A stretch of 64,000 nucleotides of DNA from Streptomyces changanensis. GTDB lineage: Bacteria; Actinomycetota; Actinomycetes; Streptomycetales; Streptomycetaceae. The notes beneath the pieces are model-generated. The model was not told where the DNA came from. It worked only from the letters and a program-made list of their open reading frames with translations, and made no database searches. Position 1 is the stretch's first letter; every line of letters starts with the position of its first letter. The position numbers were made by a program, and so were the translations under genes. The stretch spans positions 6,138,001 through 6,202,000 of the forward strand of contig NZ_CP102332.1 of assembly GCF_024600715.1 (NCBI RefSeq), in the 5' to 3' direction. Of this stretch, positions 8,322 to 17,211 are shown piece after piece.

Positions 8322-10661
8322 TCAGGCGGACGCGCGGCGGGCGATCAGGAACCGGGGGTGCCCGTCACCGTCGGTGTGGCTGGTGACCGACTCGAAACCG
8401 GCGCTGCGGACGATGTCGGCGACGGCGTCCGCGAGGGCGTCGTGGTGCTCCACCGCCAGCACGCCGCCCGGGGTGAGCAGGCGGGCCGCCGCCGTGACCA
8501 CCGAGCGCACCGTGTCGAGTCCGTCCCAGCCGGCGCGGAGGGCGGCCCTGGGCTGGTGGTCCGACAGTTCCGGCACGAGCTGGACGCGGTCGGGTACGTT
8601 CGGCGGGACGGCCGTGACCAGGTCGACGCGGCCGCCGAGGTCCGCGAGGAGCCGCTCGTCGGTGACGTCGCCCTCGACGAAGTCGACGTCGGAGCCGACG
8701 CGCGAGGCCAGGCCGCTCCGGTTCCGTTCGGCCCACCGGAGGGCGGGGGCGGAGTTGTCCACGCCGGTGACGGTCGAGCCGGGGCGCAGGGCGCCGACGG
8801 CCAGGGCGACCGCCCCGGAGCCGGTGCACAGGTCGACCACCCGGGGGCGCTCGGCGGTGCAGCGGGCGAGAGCCTCGGTGACCATGGCCTCGGTACGCCT
8901 CCGGGGGATGTAGGCGCCTTCGCCGACCTCCAGCTCCAGGTCGAAGAAACGGACCCGGCCGAGGAGGTACTCCAGCGGCTCCCGTTCGGCGCGGCGGGCC
9001 ACCAGCGACCGGAACGCCTCGGTCTCCTTCTCGGGCAGCGGCTCGTCGGCGCCGCCGTCCTGGTCGTGACCGGGCATCGCGTGCGCGGCGAGGGCCAGGG
9101 CGTCGGCACGCGGCTTCGGGACCCGGGCCGCGGCGAGGAGTCCGGCCGCGTCGTCGATCAGATCGCCGGCCGATCGCGGGCGCCGCGCCGTCCGGGGGAA
9201 CCTGGCACGGCAGTTTTCGTAGTAGGCGCGCAGCCACTTCGTCAGCAGCGGCTCCGTCCGGGAGGCGGCCAGCAGGTCGGGCTGCGGGGTGAACTCCGGG
9301 TCGAGTTCCTCCGCCCAGGCGTCGTAGGCGGGCTTGAGGGCGACGTCGAAGAACTCCTGCCAGTCGGTGGGGACCTGCCAGTGCTGTTCGTACCCGGTGG
9401 CCAGGGTGTGCTCCACCGTCGTGTCGACGATGGCCCGCCGTGACACGCCCTGCAGCGGCGGCCGTTCGGGGGTGAAGGGGTCCAGGTCCAACCGCGGGGT
9501 CTCGCCCGACATCCGCCGGCCGAACTCCTGGGCGAGCAGGGGGGAGAGGAACAGCCCGTCCCGGTAGGTGCCGGTCATCATCCACAGACCGCTCAGGGGC
9601 GTCTCCCCGAGCAGCGGGAACCCGTCGAGGGAGATGGGCCGGTTGCCCACGTTCACGCCGACGACCGTGCTGGTCCACAGGTTGCGGCGGGTCTGGCGGT
9701 GGGAGCATTCGAGCAGGAACAGGATGTCCCGCATCACCGGGTCGGCCAGCGGGCGCGGACTGACGATGTTGGTCGCGCCGACGTAGACGCGTCCCGCGCC
9801 GCGCGGCACGATGTGCAGGCCGCACGCGAAGGCGCGGTTGGGGGTCCTGATCACGGAGTCGGGCTGCGTCCCGTCCTGGGTGGTGACGAGGGCGGAGACC
9901 CCGTAGCCGGCGACGAGCCGGGGGATGCAGTCGCCGAGCGCCGGTACGGAGTCCACCAGGTCCTGCGTGCCGACCCCGCCGGCCAGGAGCACCTGTCCGG
10001 CCAGGAGCCGTTCGCCGTTCTCCAGCACCACACCGCGCGCCCGGCCGCCCTCGCTGATCACGGAGGTGGCGTGGCCGTCCACGAGGGTGACGCCGAGGTC
10101 CCGAGCCGTGCGTTCGAGCCGGAGCAGCAGGCGGCCGGAGTCCACGGCGTGCTCGGAGGGGATGTGCAGGGCCTGCAGGGGGCGGGAGTTGGGGTCGGGG
10201 TCGAGCCAGGCGACGTCGGCCGGGTCCACCGTTTCGTAGGGCTCGTCGTGCTTTTCGAGCATCGAGCGGATCGCGTGGAAGTTCCCGCTGTCGATGCCCG
10301 CCGTGCCGACGCTGTTGAGCAGGACGGTGGTGCCGGTCGCGGTGAGGATGTCGCGGCCGTCGGACGCCCCGCCGGAGATGCCCTCCAGCCACTCGGGCCA
10401 GATGTCCTTCGCTTTGAGGTCCAGGTCGAACTTGAGCCGGCCGTACTCGTTGTCCACCAGCGCGGTGGTCACCTCGCCGAAGCAGCCGAGCATGGCGCCG
10501 GCCGCCGTCGACGCGGCGTACGGGCGGTGCGTGCGGCCGATCAGGGCCACCGAGGCGCCGCGGCGGGCCAGTTCCACGGCGGCGGACGAGCCGAGGGCAC
10601 CGTTGCCCACGACGATGACGTCGTGGCCGGAGGTCTGGTCCGGGTCGGGTGTGTGAGGCAT
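8322..10661 (-). CDS. FAD-dependent DAO-type oxidase fused to a PrmC/HemK-like methyltransferase
   Basis: A 779-residue two-domain enzyme. Residues about 13-400 form a DAO-family (D-amino-acid/glycine oxidase-like) flavoprotein: dinucleotide motif VVGNGALGSSAAVELARRG and late FAD motif GLWMMTGTYRDGLFLSPLLA. Residues about 500-779 resemble PrmC: helical N-subdomain, then LVARRAEREPLEYLLGRVRF and YIPRRRTEAMV, then the SAM site VVDLCTGSGAVALAVG. The catalytic NPPY of PrmC-type N-methyltransferases is here VPPN (in VTAVPPNVPD), so amide-N methylation chemistry is doubtful. A role in phenazine tailoring is likely from position, but substrate and order of steps cannot be read. AAGGAG lies 9 bases before ATG 10661. 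Confidence 0.88.
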   Translation of the reverse strand: MPHTPDPDQTSGHDVIVVGNGALGSSAAVELARRGASVALIGRTHRPYAASTAAGAMLGCFGEVTTALVDNEYGRLKFDLDLKAKDIWPEWLEGISGGASDGRDILTATGTTVLLNSVGTAGIDSGNFHAIRSMLEKHDEPYETVDPADVAWLDPDPNSRPLQALHIPSEHAVDSGRLLLRLERTARDLGVTLVDGHATSVISEGGRARGVVLENGERLLAGQVLLAGGVGTQDLVDSVPALGDCIPRLVAGYGVSALVTTQDGTQPDSVIRTPNRAFACGLHIVPRGAGRVYVGATNIVSPRPLADPVMRDILFLLECSHRQTRRNLWTSTVVGVNVGNRPISLDGFPLLGETPLSGLWMMTGTYRDGLFLSPLLAQEFGRRMSGETPRLDLDPFTPERPPLQGVSRRAIVDTTVEHTLATGYEQHWQVPTDWQEFFDVALKPAYDAWAEELDPEFTPQPDLLAASRTEPLLTKWLRAYYENCRARFPRTARRPRSAGDLIDDAAGLLAAARVPKPRADALALAAHAMPGHDQDGGADEPLPEKETEAFRSLVARRAEREPLEYLLGRVRFFDLELEVGEGAYIPRRRTEAMVTEALARCTAERPRVVDLCTGSGAVALAVGALRPGSTVTGVDNSAPALRWAERNRSGLASRVGSDVDFVEGDVTDERLLADLGGRVDLVTAVPPNVPDRVQLVPELSDHQPRAALRAGWDGLDTVRSVVTAAARLLTPGGVLAVEHHDALADAVADIVRSAGFESVTSHTDGDGHPRFLIARRASA

Positions 10662-10718
10662 CGGGGAAGACTCCTTGAGGTGGGCGAGCCGTTGCGAGTG
10701 GGGGAGGAGGTCGGGTGG

Positions 10719-11537
10719 TCAGTCCTTGACGCCCATGCCGACCACACCGCTGTGGGTCATGGGGTGGTCCGTCTCGGTGTCCTCGTCGGGGCGCCAGTCG
10801 GCCATTCCGGTCAGGCCGGGCTCCACCAGGGTGAAACCGTCGAAGAAGCGGCCGGTCTCGGCGGGGCCGCGGTTCTGCAGGCTGCTGCCGAAGCCCTGGT
10901 ACACCCCCCGGATCGCGTCGGAGGTCGTACCCGTGCCGTCCGGCCGGACGTAGGCGTGGGACACGATCAGGACACTGCCGGGGGCCATGGCGTCGCGGAG
11001 TTCGGCGACCTTCCCCCGGGGGTCGTCCTTGTCGTCGATGAAGTGGAGGACGGCCGCGAGCGTCAGCGCCAGCGGCTGGTCGAAGTCGAGGAGGGCCCGG
11101 ACGTCCGGGTCCGCGAGGACGTCGTGCGGCTTGAGGAAGTCCCCCCGCACGGCGACCGCGGCGGGGTCGTCCCCCAGGATGGCCCGGTTGTGCGCCACCC
11201 CCTCGGGGTCCAACTCGACGTACGCCACGCGAGCGTCGGGACTGACGCGCCGGGCCACGTCGTGGATGTTCCCGGGACCGTCGACGAGGTAGCCGGAACC
11301 GATGTCCAGGAACTGGGTGATGCCGCGCTCGGCGGCGTGCCGCACCGCGCGCCGCAGGAAGGCCCGGTTGGCGCGGATGGCGATGTCCAGGCCGGGCAGG
11401 GCCCGCAGCGCTTCGCTCGCGGCTTCGCGGTCGGGATCATGGCTGTGGTCTCCCCCCACATAGAAGTCGTACATGCGGGCGACGCTCGGGGCGCCCGCGG
11501 CCCCGTCCCCCGGGGGCTGGTCGGAACGTCGTTCCAT
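10719..11537 (-). CDS. SAM-dependent methyltransferase, DUF574/Methyltransf_19 family
   Basis: A 272-residue protein of the family common in streptomycetes, recognised from SVARMYDFYVGGDHSHDPDREAA at the N-terminus, the glycine-rich SAM loop FLDIGSGYLVDGPGN followed by acidic VELDP, and the late segment VLIVSHAYVRPDGTGTTSDA. Known members are SAM-binding, usually with undefined substrates. It is 57 bp upstream of the oxidase-methyltransferase fusion and on the same strand, so it may methylate a phenazine carboxyl, hydroxyl or ring nitrogen (inference). Confidence 0.87.
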   Translation of the reverse strand: MERRSDQPPGDGAAGAPSVARMYDFYVGGDHSHDPDREAASEALRALPGLDIAIRANRAFLRRAVRHAAERGITQFLDIGSGYLVDGPGNIHDVARRVSPDARVAYVELDPEGVAHNRAILGDDPAAVAVRGDFLKPHDVLADPDVRALLDFDQPLALTLAAVLHFIDDKDDPRGKVAELRDAMAPGSVLIVSHAYVRPDGTGTTSDAIRGVYQGFGSSLQNRGPAETGRFFDGFTLVEPGLTGMADWRPDEDTETDHPMTHSGVVGMGVKD

Positions 11538-11556
11538 GGTGTGCCTCCCTCTCCAT

Positions 11557-11601
11557 CGGTGTGCGGTGTGCGGTGTGCGGTGTGCGGTGTGCGGTGTGCG
11601 G
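11557..11601. repeat. Heptanucleotide microsatellite (CGGTGTG)n
   Basis: Six full copies plus three bases of CGGTGTG run without interruption between the methyltransferase start (11537) and the lipocalin-like stop (11626). Such a run is prone to slippage and lies where the ribosome-binding site or a promoter of the methyltransferase would be. It does not shift any reading frame. Confidence 0.92.
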
Positions 11602-11625
11602 ATCCGGGCCGGGCCCGGGGTACGG

Positions 11626-12033
11626 TCACGGCGCGTCGCGGCCGACGCGCTCCCACACCAGGACGCGCTTCTCGGCGGTGGACAGCGCGCCGCCCGTGAG
11701 GGTCAGCCGGTTCCCGTCCAGCTCCAGCAGTCGGATCTGGACGCTGTTCAGCCAGTCCGGTCGGGCGGCGACGGTGAGGGTGTGGACCACCCGGTCGCCC
11801 TCGCGGTGCCACGTCCCCGCGTAGCTGAGGTACTCGGGGGGTCCCGCGGCGGGCATCATGTGGACGGCCACGTGCCCGGTGTCGCTGTAGAAGAGCAGGC
11901 CGACGGGGGACTCCCCGAGCGGGCCCGGGCGCGGCCCGCCGTCCGGGGCGAGGGTCTCGAAGGAGACCAGCCGCCACACCCCGGCCAGGTCGGCCGCCGG
12001 CCCGTGGGGGACCGGGGGCGTGGGCGCGGTCAC
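11626..12033 (-). CDS. Lipocalin-like domain protein
   Basis: A 135-residue small beta-barrel-type protein. LAGVWRLVSFETLAPDGG at the start and GLLFYSDTGHVAVHMM and YLSYAGTWHREGDRVVHTL in the middle match the lipocalin-like (Lipocalin_5) family found beside polyketide and other biosynthetic genes. Such proteins may bind hydrophobic ligands or assist cyclisation, but no catalytic residue can be named. GTG 12033 overlaps the aldo/keto reductase stop as GTGA. Confidence 0.8.
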   Translation of the reverse strand: MTAPTPPVPHGPAADLAGVWRLVSFETLAPDGGPRPGPLGESPVGLLFYSDTGHVAVHMMPAAGPPEYLSYAGTWHREGDRVVHTLTVAARPDWLNSVQIRLLELDGNRLTLTGGALSTAEKRVLVWERVGRDAP

Positions 12034-13091
12034 GGGACGCGGAGCGCGGGCGGGCGGACACGGGAGGCGTCGCCGCCCAGCAGGGCGTCGCGCGCGCTGT
12101 GCGCGATCTCGTGCGGAGAGCCGAGGGGGACGGCGCTGACGGTGTCCAGGCGCCGGACGTGCGTGTCGTCGAGTTCCAGGTCGAGCGCCGCGAGGTAGTC
12201 GTCGAGCTGGGCGGTGGTACGCGGCCCGATGACCGTGACCCGGGCCGTCCCGGCCCGCCGGGCGCGGATGTCGAGCCAGGCGACGGCGACCTGCCCGGGC
12301 GGGGCACCCACCTCCTTGGCGATCGAGAGCACCTCGTCGAGCACGGCGGTGCGGTGGCCGTCGGACTCGGTGCGGATGACGCGGCCGTGCCAGTCGGTGA
12401 GCCGGCCCTCGGAGCCGTTGCGGTACTTCCCCGTCAGCAGCCCCCCGCCGAGCGGCCCCCACAACGTCACTCCGAGCCCCAGGGCCTCGGCCATGGGCAG
12501 CAGCTCGCGGTCGGCGGTGCGCTCGATCAGGCTGTACTCGGTCTGCACGCCGACCACCGGCGTCCGGCCCGTGACCTCGCCGAGTGTCACGGCCCGCGCG
12601 GTGCGCCATGCCGGGAAGTTCGACAGTCCCGCGTAGCGGATCTTCCCCGCGCGCACGAGGTCGTCGAGCGCCGCGACGATCTCCTCGACCGGGGTGAGAT
12701 CGTCGGGGAAGTGCGCCCAGTACAGGTCGACGTGGTCGGTCCTCAGCCGGCGCAGGCTGCCCTCCAGCGAGCGGATCATGGCGCTGCGGGAGTTCCCGGT
12801 GGTCAGGAGGGCGCGGTCGGCGGCGCTGACGCCGTACGCGTACTTGGTCGCCAGGGTGAAGTGGTCGCGGCGGCCGGCCAGGATCTCGCCGAGGAACGTC
12901 TCGGCCTGGCCGTCCTGGTAGCAGTCGGCCGTGTCGATCAGGGTGCCGCCCGCCTCGGCGAACCCGTCGACGACGGCACGCGCCTCGGCCAGGTCGGTGC
13001 CGCCTCCCCACGTGGAGCCGAAGTTGACGGTGCCGAGCGCGTAGGCGGACACCCGCAGCCCGCAGCGCCGGCCGAAGACCAGGTGGTCCAT
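12030..13091 (-). CDS. Aldo/keto reductase
   Basis: NADPH-dependent carbonyl reductase of 353 residues in the AKR superfamily. The tetrad is visible: Asp/Tyr in LIDTADCYQDG, Lys in ATKYAYG, His in WAHFPDD. The cofactor phosphate-binding segment (TVIGPRTTAQLDDYLAAL) is near the C-terminus. In this locus it could reduce a ketone, for example an acetyl-phenazine to the 1-hydroxyethyl form, as ketoreduction does in saphenic-acid pathways; that is inference. ATG 13091 overlaps the thioesterase stop as TGATG. Confidence 0.9.
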   Translation of the reverse strand: MDHLVFGRRCGLRVSAYALGTVNFGSTWGGGTDLAEARAVVDGFAEAGGTLIDTADCYQDGQAETFLGEILAGRRDHFTLATKYAYGVSAADRALLTTGNSRSAMIRSLEGSLRRLRTDHVDLYWAHFPDDLTPVEEIVAALDDLVRAGKIRYAGLSNFPAWRTARAVTLGEVTGRTPVVGVQTEYSLIERTADRELLPMAEALGLGVTLWGPLGGGLLTGKYRNGSEGRLTDWHGRVIRTESDGHRTAVLDEVLSIAKEVGAPPGQVAVAWLDIRARRAGTARVTVIGPRTTAQLDDYLAALDLELDDTHVRRLDTVSAVPLGSPHEIAHSARDALLGGDASRVRPPALRVP

Positions 13092-13915
13092 CACGTGGGT
13101 GCTCCCGTCCGCTGGGTGGTGACGAGGGACCGGGCTCTGTCCCGGACGACGTCGAGGAGTGGCGCGCGGTCCGCGCGGAAGTGGAAGTGGCCGCCGGGCA
13201 GGCACAGCCGCTCGGTGACGTGCTCCAGGTGGTCGGACCAGCCGTCGAGCGAGAGCCGATCGGCCTCCTCGGTCCCGCACAGGAGGGTCACCGGGACGGG
13301 GAGGCGCGGACCGGGCCGGTGCTCGTACGCCTCCAGGACGCCCAAGTCGCAGCGCAGGGGGTCCAGCACCAGCTTGCGCAGCCGGGGGTCGTCGTGCACC
13401 TGGTCGGACAGCGGACCCCAGCGCTCCTCGACCGCCGCGAGCAACTCGTCGTCGGGCAGGCCGGCCAGGGGGGCCTCCCGTCGGCCGGTGCCGATGACGT
13501 GCGGGGGCGGGCAGGACGACAGGATCAGGTGGCCGGGCCCCTCGCGGCCCTTCCGGTGCAGGGCACGGGCGGTCTCGTAGGCGACGAGGGCCCCGAAGCT
13601 GTGGCCGAGGAAGACGGACGGACCGGCGAAGGAGACCTGGGCCGTCAGGTCATCGACCAGGGGTTCGAGTCGGTGGTAGGGGGGCTCGGCCAGTCTGGCC
13701 GACCTGCCGGGCAGCCGCACGCCCCACACCCGTAGGTCGGTCAGGTCGTCGGCCCACATCAGGTACTCGCCGACCGAGCCGCCCGCGTGGGCGAAGACGT
13801 AGACGTTCGCCACGGCCTCGGTGCTTTCGCGGCGGCGGGCCAGCCAGCGTGGCGTTGTGGTGGGGCGGGGCATCGGGCACCTCGATGTCGGGGCGGGAGG
13901 TTCGGGGGGCGTCAT
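13091..13915 (-). CDS. Type II thioesterase (alpha/beta hydrolase)
   Basis: A 274-residue TEII-type hydrolase that removes misloaded acyl groups from carrier proteins or releases product. The motifs are VFAHAGGSVGEYLMW (oxyanion-hole region), nucleophile GHSFGA, and the C-terminal His in LPGGHFHF. ATG 13915 overlaps the PKS stop as ATGA, the coupling style used throughout this block. An internal ATG at 13873 has a better-spaced GAGG and would give a 260-residue protein that also fits the family, so the start is uncertain. Its neighbour supports a role with the adjacent PKS and carrier proteins. Confidence 0.9.
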   Translation of the reverse strand: MTPPEPPAPTSRCPMPRPTTTPRWLARRRESTEAVANVYVFAHAGGSVGEYLMWADDLTDLRVWGVRLPGRSARLAEPPYHRLEPLVDDLTAQVSFAGPSVFLGHSFGALVAYETARALHRKGREGPGHLILSSCPPPHVIGTGRREAPLAGLPDDELLAAVEERWGPLSDQVHDDPRLRKLVLDPLRCDLGVLEAYEHRPGPRLPVPVTLLCGTEEADRLSLDGWSDHLEHVTERLCLPGGHFHFRADRAPLLDVVRDRARSLVTTQRTGAPT

Positions 13916-16728
13916 GACTCCAGGAGCCGTTCGACGGTGGCTGCCAGTTCGGCGGGCTCCGGCGCCTCGAACACCGACAGCACGTCGACGTCCACGGGGA
14001 ACACCTCGCGGACGCGCTCCACGAGACGGGCCGCGACGAGCGAGTCGCCGCCCAGGTCGAAGAAGCTGTCCGAGGGCGCGACCTCGGAGAAGCCGAGGGT
14101 CTCCGCGTACAGGCGGAGGAGGGTGGGCAGGACCTCGGGCCGGCCGGCGTCCGGCCGTCCCGCGGGCACCGGCGCCCCGGCGGCGTCGCCGGAGCCCGGG
14201 ACGGCGGCGTCCGGGGTGACGGCGTCCGGGGTGACGGAGCTGCGGCCGCCGGACTCCGGGGCGGTGGGGCCCGCGGTGGCGGGCTCCCGGGCCGGCTCCA
14301 CCAGGTGGCGCTCCCGCTCGTAGGGATACGGGGGCAACGGCAGGATCCTGCGCGGCCGCGCACCGTGGACGTGCCGCCAGCGCACCGCGGCGCCGCTCAG
14401 CCACAGCCGGCCGAGGGTGTCGAGGGCGGTGGCGACATCGTCGGATCCGTGCCCGCCGCCCATCGGGGAGCCGGGGAGCAGCAGGTGGTCCGGGGTGTAC
14501 TCGGGGCGGGTACGGGCCGCGGCGAGCAGCGGACCGTCCGCGGACGCGTCCAGCAGGACCCGCGCCCGGCCGGTGAGCAGCGCCGACAGCGCGCGGCCGG
14601 CGAGTTCCCCGCCGGTGTGCAGGGCCGCGCGGGCCCACTGACCGGGGTCCGCGGCCTCCTCGTCGGTGAAGGGGCGGCCGAGCGGGGCGGCGAGCACCGG
14701 GACCCGCGGCGGCCCCAGAAGGCGACCGGACAGGGCCGCGGTGAGGGCCGCCTCCAGGGCGGGCGCCGCCTCACCGGTCCGGCCGTGGGCGGGGTCCGTG
14801 AGGAGGCGGACGGCGTCGGTGACCGTCAGGACCCTGGTGACCGCGGCGGCGACGAGCACGCCCGCCCCGACGCCGAGGACGGCGTGCGGCCGGACGCCGC
14901 AACGGATCCAGGCCATCGCCCGCGCGTACTCGTGGGCGAACGCGGCCACCCGCGCGGTCGTCCCCCCTCGGGGGGCGTCGCGGTCCAGGAGGTCCCCGGC
15001 GCCGTCCCCGAGCCCGGCGGCGTCGCGGCACGCGTCCACGGCCTCGCGGTAGGCGGGTTCGGCCCGGTAGCGGTCGGGCGACGGCGCAAGGTCCCCGCCG
15101 CCTGAGAAGAGGAAGGCCACCTCCCGAGGCGCGGGCCGCCCGGTGGAGGCGACGGGGCGCGCCCCGTCCCGGCCTTCGAGGACCGCGACGGCCTCCTCCG
15201 CCCCGCGCACCACGGCGAAGGCCCGGCAGGCGCGTTCGCGGCGCCCGGACTGCAGGGTCCAGGCGACGTCGGCGAGACCGGTCGCGTCCGGCGCCAGGGA
15301 GCGCAACCGCTCGGCGAGGCGCCGGGAGGTCGCCTCCAGGGCCGTGGGGGTGTCGGCGGACAGCACCAGCAGCTGCTCCGCGGCGGCGGGCGGCGCGGAG
15401 GGCCGTTCCGGCGGAGCCTCCTCCAGTACGACGTGGGCGTTGGTGCCGCCGATACCGAACGCGCTGACCCCCGCCCGCCGCGGCCCGCCGTCCGCCGGCC
15501 ACGGCACGGGGTGGGTGGCGACCCGGAAGGGACTGGCGTCGAAGTCGAACTGCGGGTTGGGCTTGTCGAAGTGGAGGCTCGGCGGCACCTGTCCGTGCTG
15601 CAGCGCGAGGACGGTCTTGATGAGGCCGGCGGCCCCGGCGGCGGCGTCGGTGTGGCCGATGTTGGTCTTCACGGAACCGATCCAGCAGTAGCCGGTTCGA
15701 TCGGTGTCCTGACGGAACGCCTCGGTCAGCGCGGTCAGTTCGATCGGGTCGCCGAGCGGCGTGGCGGTGCCGTGGGCCTCGACGTACCCGATGCCCGCGG
15801 CGTCGACCCCCGCGGCGAGCTGGGCCGCGCGGATCACCGCCGCCTGCCCCGCCACGCTCGGGGCCGTGTAGCCGACGCGGTCGGCGCCGTCGTTGTTGAC
15901 CGCGGTGCCGCGCACCACGGCGAGCACCGGGTCGCCGTCCGCCCGCGCGTCCGCCAGCCGCTTGAGGACGACCACGCCCACCCCGTCACCGCCGACCGTC
16001 CCGTCCGCCTCGGCGTCGAAGGCGCGGCACTCACCCCGGGCGGAGATGATGCCGCCCGGGGTGAACTGGCTCTCCTTGGCCGGGACGTGGACGGCCGCGC
16101 CGCCCGACAGCGCGACGTCGCACTCGCCCGCCAGCAGGGAGCGAACCGCCGTGTGCAGGGCGACCAGGGAGGTGGAGCAGGCGGTCTGGACGGTGACGGC
16201 CGGCCCGGTGAACCCGAGCTTGTAGGCGACCCGGGAGACGAGGTAGTCGGGGGCGGAACCGAGGAGGATCTCCCAGTCGGTGACCGAGGGCAGGTCCTGA
16301 CGGCGTTCGCGCAGCGTCTGCGCGTAGCCGATGTCCGTCCCCCCGCCGAAGACGCCGAAGACGTGCCGGCTGCGCGACGGATCCTGACCGGCCCTCTCCA
16401 GGGCCTCCTCGGCGCACTCCAGGAACAGCCGGTGCTGCGGGCTGATGAGGCGGGCCTCCCGCGGGGCGTAGTTGAAGTGGCGGGCGTCGAACCACTCGGG
16501 GTCGTCGAGCAGGCCGCGTGCGGGCGTGTACCACTCGCTCGTGCCGTCGGCCCGGTCGCCGGGCACCGGCTCCGGGGCCCGGCGGGTGAGGGACTCCACG
16601 CCGCCGACCAGGTTCCGCCAGAAGCCCTCCGGGTCCTGCGCGCCCGGGAAGCGGCAGGCCATGCCGATGATCGCGACGGGCTGCCCGGAGCCGTTCCCGT
16701 GACTCCCGGGGCTGTCGTACGTCACCAT
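13912..16728 (-). CDS. Monomodular type I PKS: KS - degenerate AT - ACP
   Basis: A 938-residue condensing enzyme. KS (about 14-440) keeps the Cys-His-His triad: VQTACSTSLVALH, EAHGTATPLGDP, NIGHTDAAAG. The AT region (about 545-790) keeps the fold outline but lacks catalytic motifs: the GQGSQ-type loop reads SGGGDL and GHSxG reads GVGAG, so it should not load an extender itself. The ACP (about 855-930) has FFDLGGDSLVAARL. There is no KR, DH, ER or TE. The KS may act with an extender supplied in trans, as a decarboxylating domain, or as an acyl/ester transferase. It overlaps the upstream carrier-protein gene (16722-16728) and the thioesterase gene. Confidence 0.92.
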   Translation of the reverse strand: MVTYDSPGSHGNGSGQPVAIIGMACRFPGAQDPEGFWRNLVGGVESLTRRAPEPVPGDRADGTSEWYTPARGLLDDPEWFDARHFNYAPREARLISPQHRLFLECAEEALERAGQDPSRSRHVFGVFGGGTDIGYAQTLRERRQDLPSVTDWEILLGSAPDYLVSRVAYKLGFTGPAVTVQTACSTSLVALHTAVRSLLAGECDVALSGGAAVHVPAKESQFTPGGIISARGECRAFDAEADGTVGGDGVGVVVLKRLADARADGDPVLAVVRGTAVNNDGADRVGYTAPSVAGQAAVIRAAQLAAGVDAAGIGYVEAHGTATPLGDPIELTALTEAFRQDTDRTGYCWIGSVKTNIGHTDAAAGAAGLIKTVLALQHGQVPPSLHFDKPNPQFDFDASPFRVATHPVPWPADGGPRRAGVSAFGIGGTNAHVVLEEAPPERPSAPPAAAEQLLVLSADTPTALEATSRRLAERLRSLAPDATGLADVAWTLQSGRRERACRAFAVVRGAEEAVAVLEGRDGARPVASTGRPAPREVAFLFSGGGDLAPSPDRYRAEPAYREAVDACRDAAGLGDGAGDLLDRDAPRGGTTARVAAFAHEYARAMAWIRCGVRPHAVLGVGAGVLVAAAVTRVLTVTDAVRLLTDPAHGRTGEAAPALEAALTAALSGRLLGPPRVPVLAAPLGRPFTDEEAADPGQWARAALHTGGELAGRALSALLTGRARVLLDASADGPLLAAARTRPEYTPDHLLLPGSPMGGGHGSDDVATALDTLGRLWLSGAAVRWRHVHGARPRRILPLPPYPYERERHLVEPAREPATAGPTAPESGGRSSVTPDAVTPDAAVPGSGDAAGAPVPAGRPDAGRPEVLPTLLRLYAETLGFSEVAPSDSFFDLGGDSLVAARLVERVREVFPVDVDVLSVFEAPEPAELAATVERLLES

Positions 16729-17126
16729 TCCTCATCCTCCTCGTCCCTGCGGGCCCCCCTGGCGAACGATGCGGAGACCCCTCCTCCGTGCGCGGGCCCG
16801 ATCCCGGCGAGGCGTCCTCCGGGTGTCTCACGGCCGGTGCCCGGGCCGCCGGCGCCACCCGTCCCCGCGGGGGCGGCGAGGTGGGCGGCGAGCCCGCGGA
16901 CCGTGGGGTACCGGAACAGGTCGACGAGCGGCACGTCCCGGCCGAGACGGGCCAGGAGCCGGTCGCGTACGGCGTGCAGCAGCAGGGAGTGCCCGCCCAG
17001 GTCGAAGAAGTTGTCCGACGGACCGACGTCGTCCAGCCCGAGGGCCTCGCACCACAGCTCGGACACGAGACGTTCAAGGTCGGCCGCGCCCGCCGGGTCA
17101 CGGGCGTCGTCCTCGTGCGCGCTCAT
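16722..17126 (-). CDS. Free-standing carrier protein (ACP/PCP)
   Basis: A 134-residue phosphopantetheine carrier. LVSELWCEALGLDDVGPSDNFFDLGGHSLLL contains GGHS, whose Ser takes the 4'-phosphopantetheine arm; the GGHS form is the one usual in peptidyl carriers. After about residue 80 the protein is a Gly/Pro-rich tail ending in DEEDEEW. ATG 17126 has GGAGG seven bases upstream. It is the first gene of the leftward PKS block and overlaps the PKS start. It could carry an aryl, amino-acyl or malonyl unit for the partner PKS. Confidence 0.88.
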   Translation of the reverse strand: MSAHEDDARDPAGAADLERLVSELWCEALGLDDVGPSDNFFDLGGHSLLLHAVRDRLLARLGRDVPLVDLFRYPTVRGLAAHLAAPAGTGGAGGPGTGRETPGGRLAGIGPAHGGGVSASFARGARRDEEDEEW

Positions 17127-17211
17127 ACTGCCCTCCTGCCTTCTCGACGTGACGGTGCGTCCGCTGACGGCCGGCAAGGTCATCGTGGTCGGGAGGCTCG
17201 GGGCGGGGCCA

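Noticed and set aside
11557..11601. CRISPR-like or operator array
   Set aside because: A seven-base unit without spacers is a microsatellite.
6512..11699. Long plus-strand open frames (for example 6512-8164, 8010-9443, 9699-11699)
   Set aside because: They lie opposite well-supported minus-strand genes (MFS, oxidase-methyltransferase, methyltransferase) and have the His/Gln/Gly/Arg-rich composition typical of antisense frames in very GC-rich DNA.
14400..15110. Functional AT domain in the PKS
   Set aside because: GHSxG and the GQGSQ-type loop are both replaced, so only a degenerate AT is supported.
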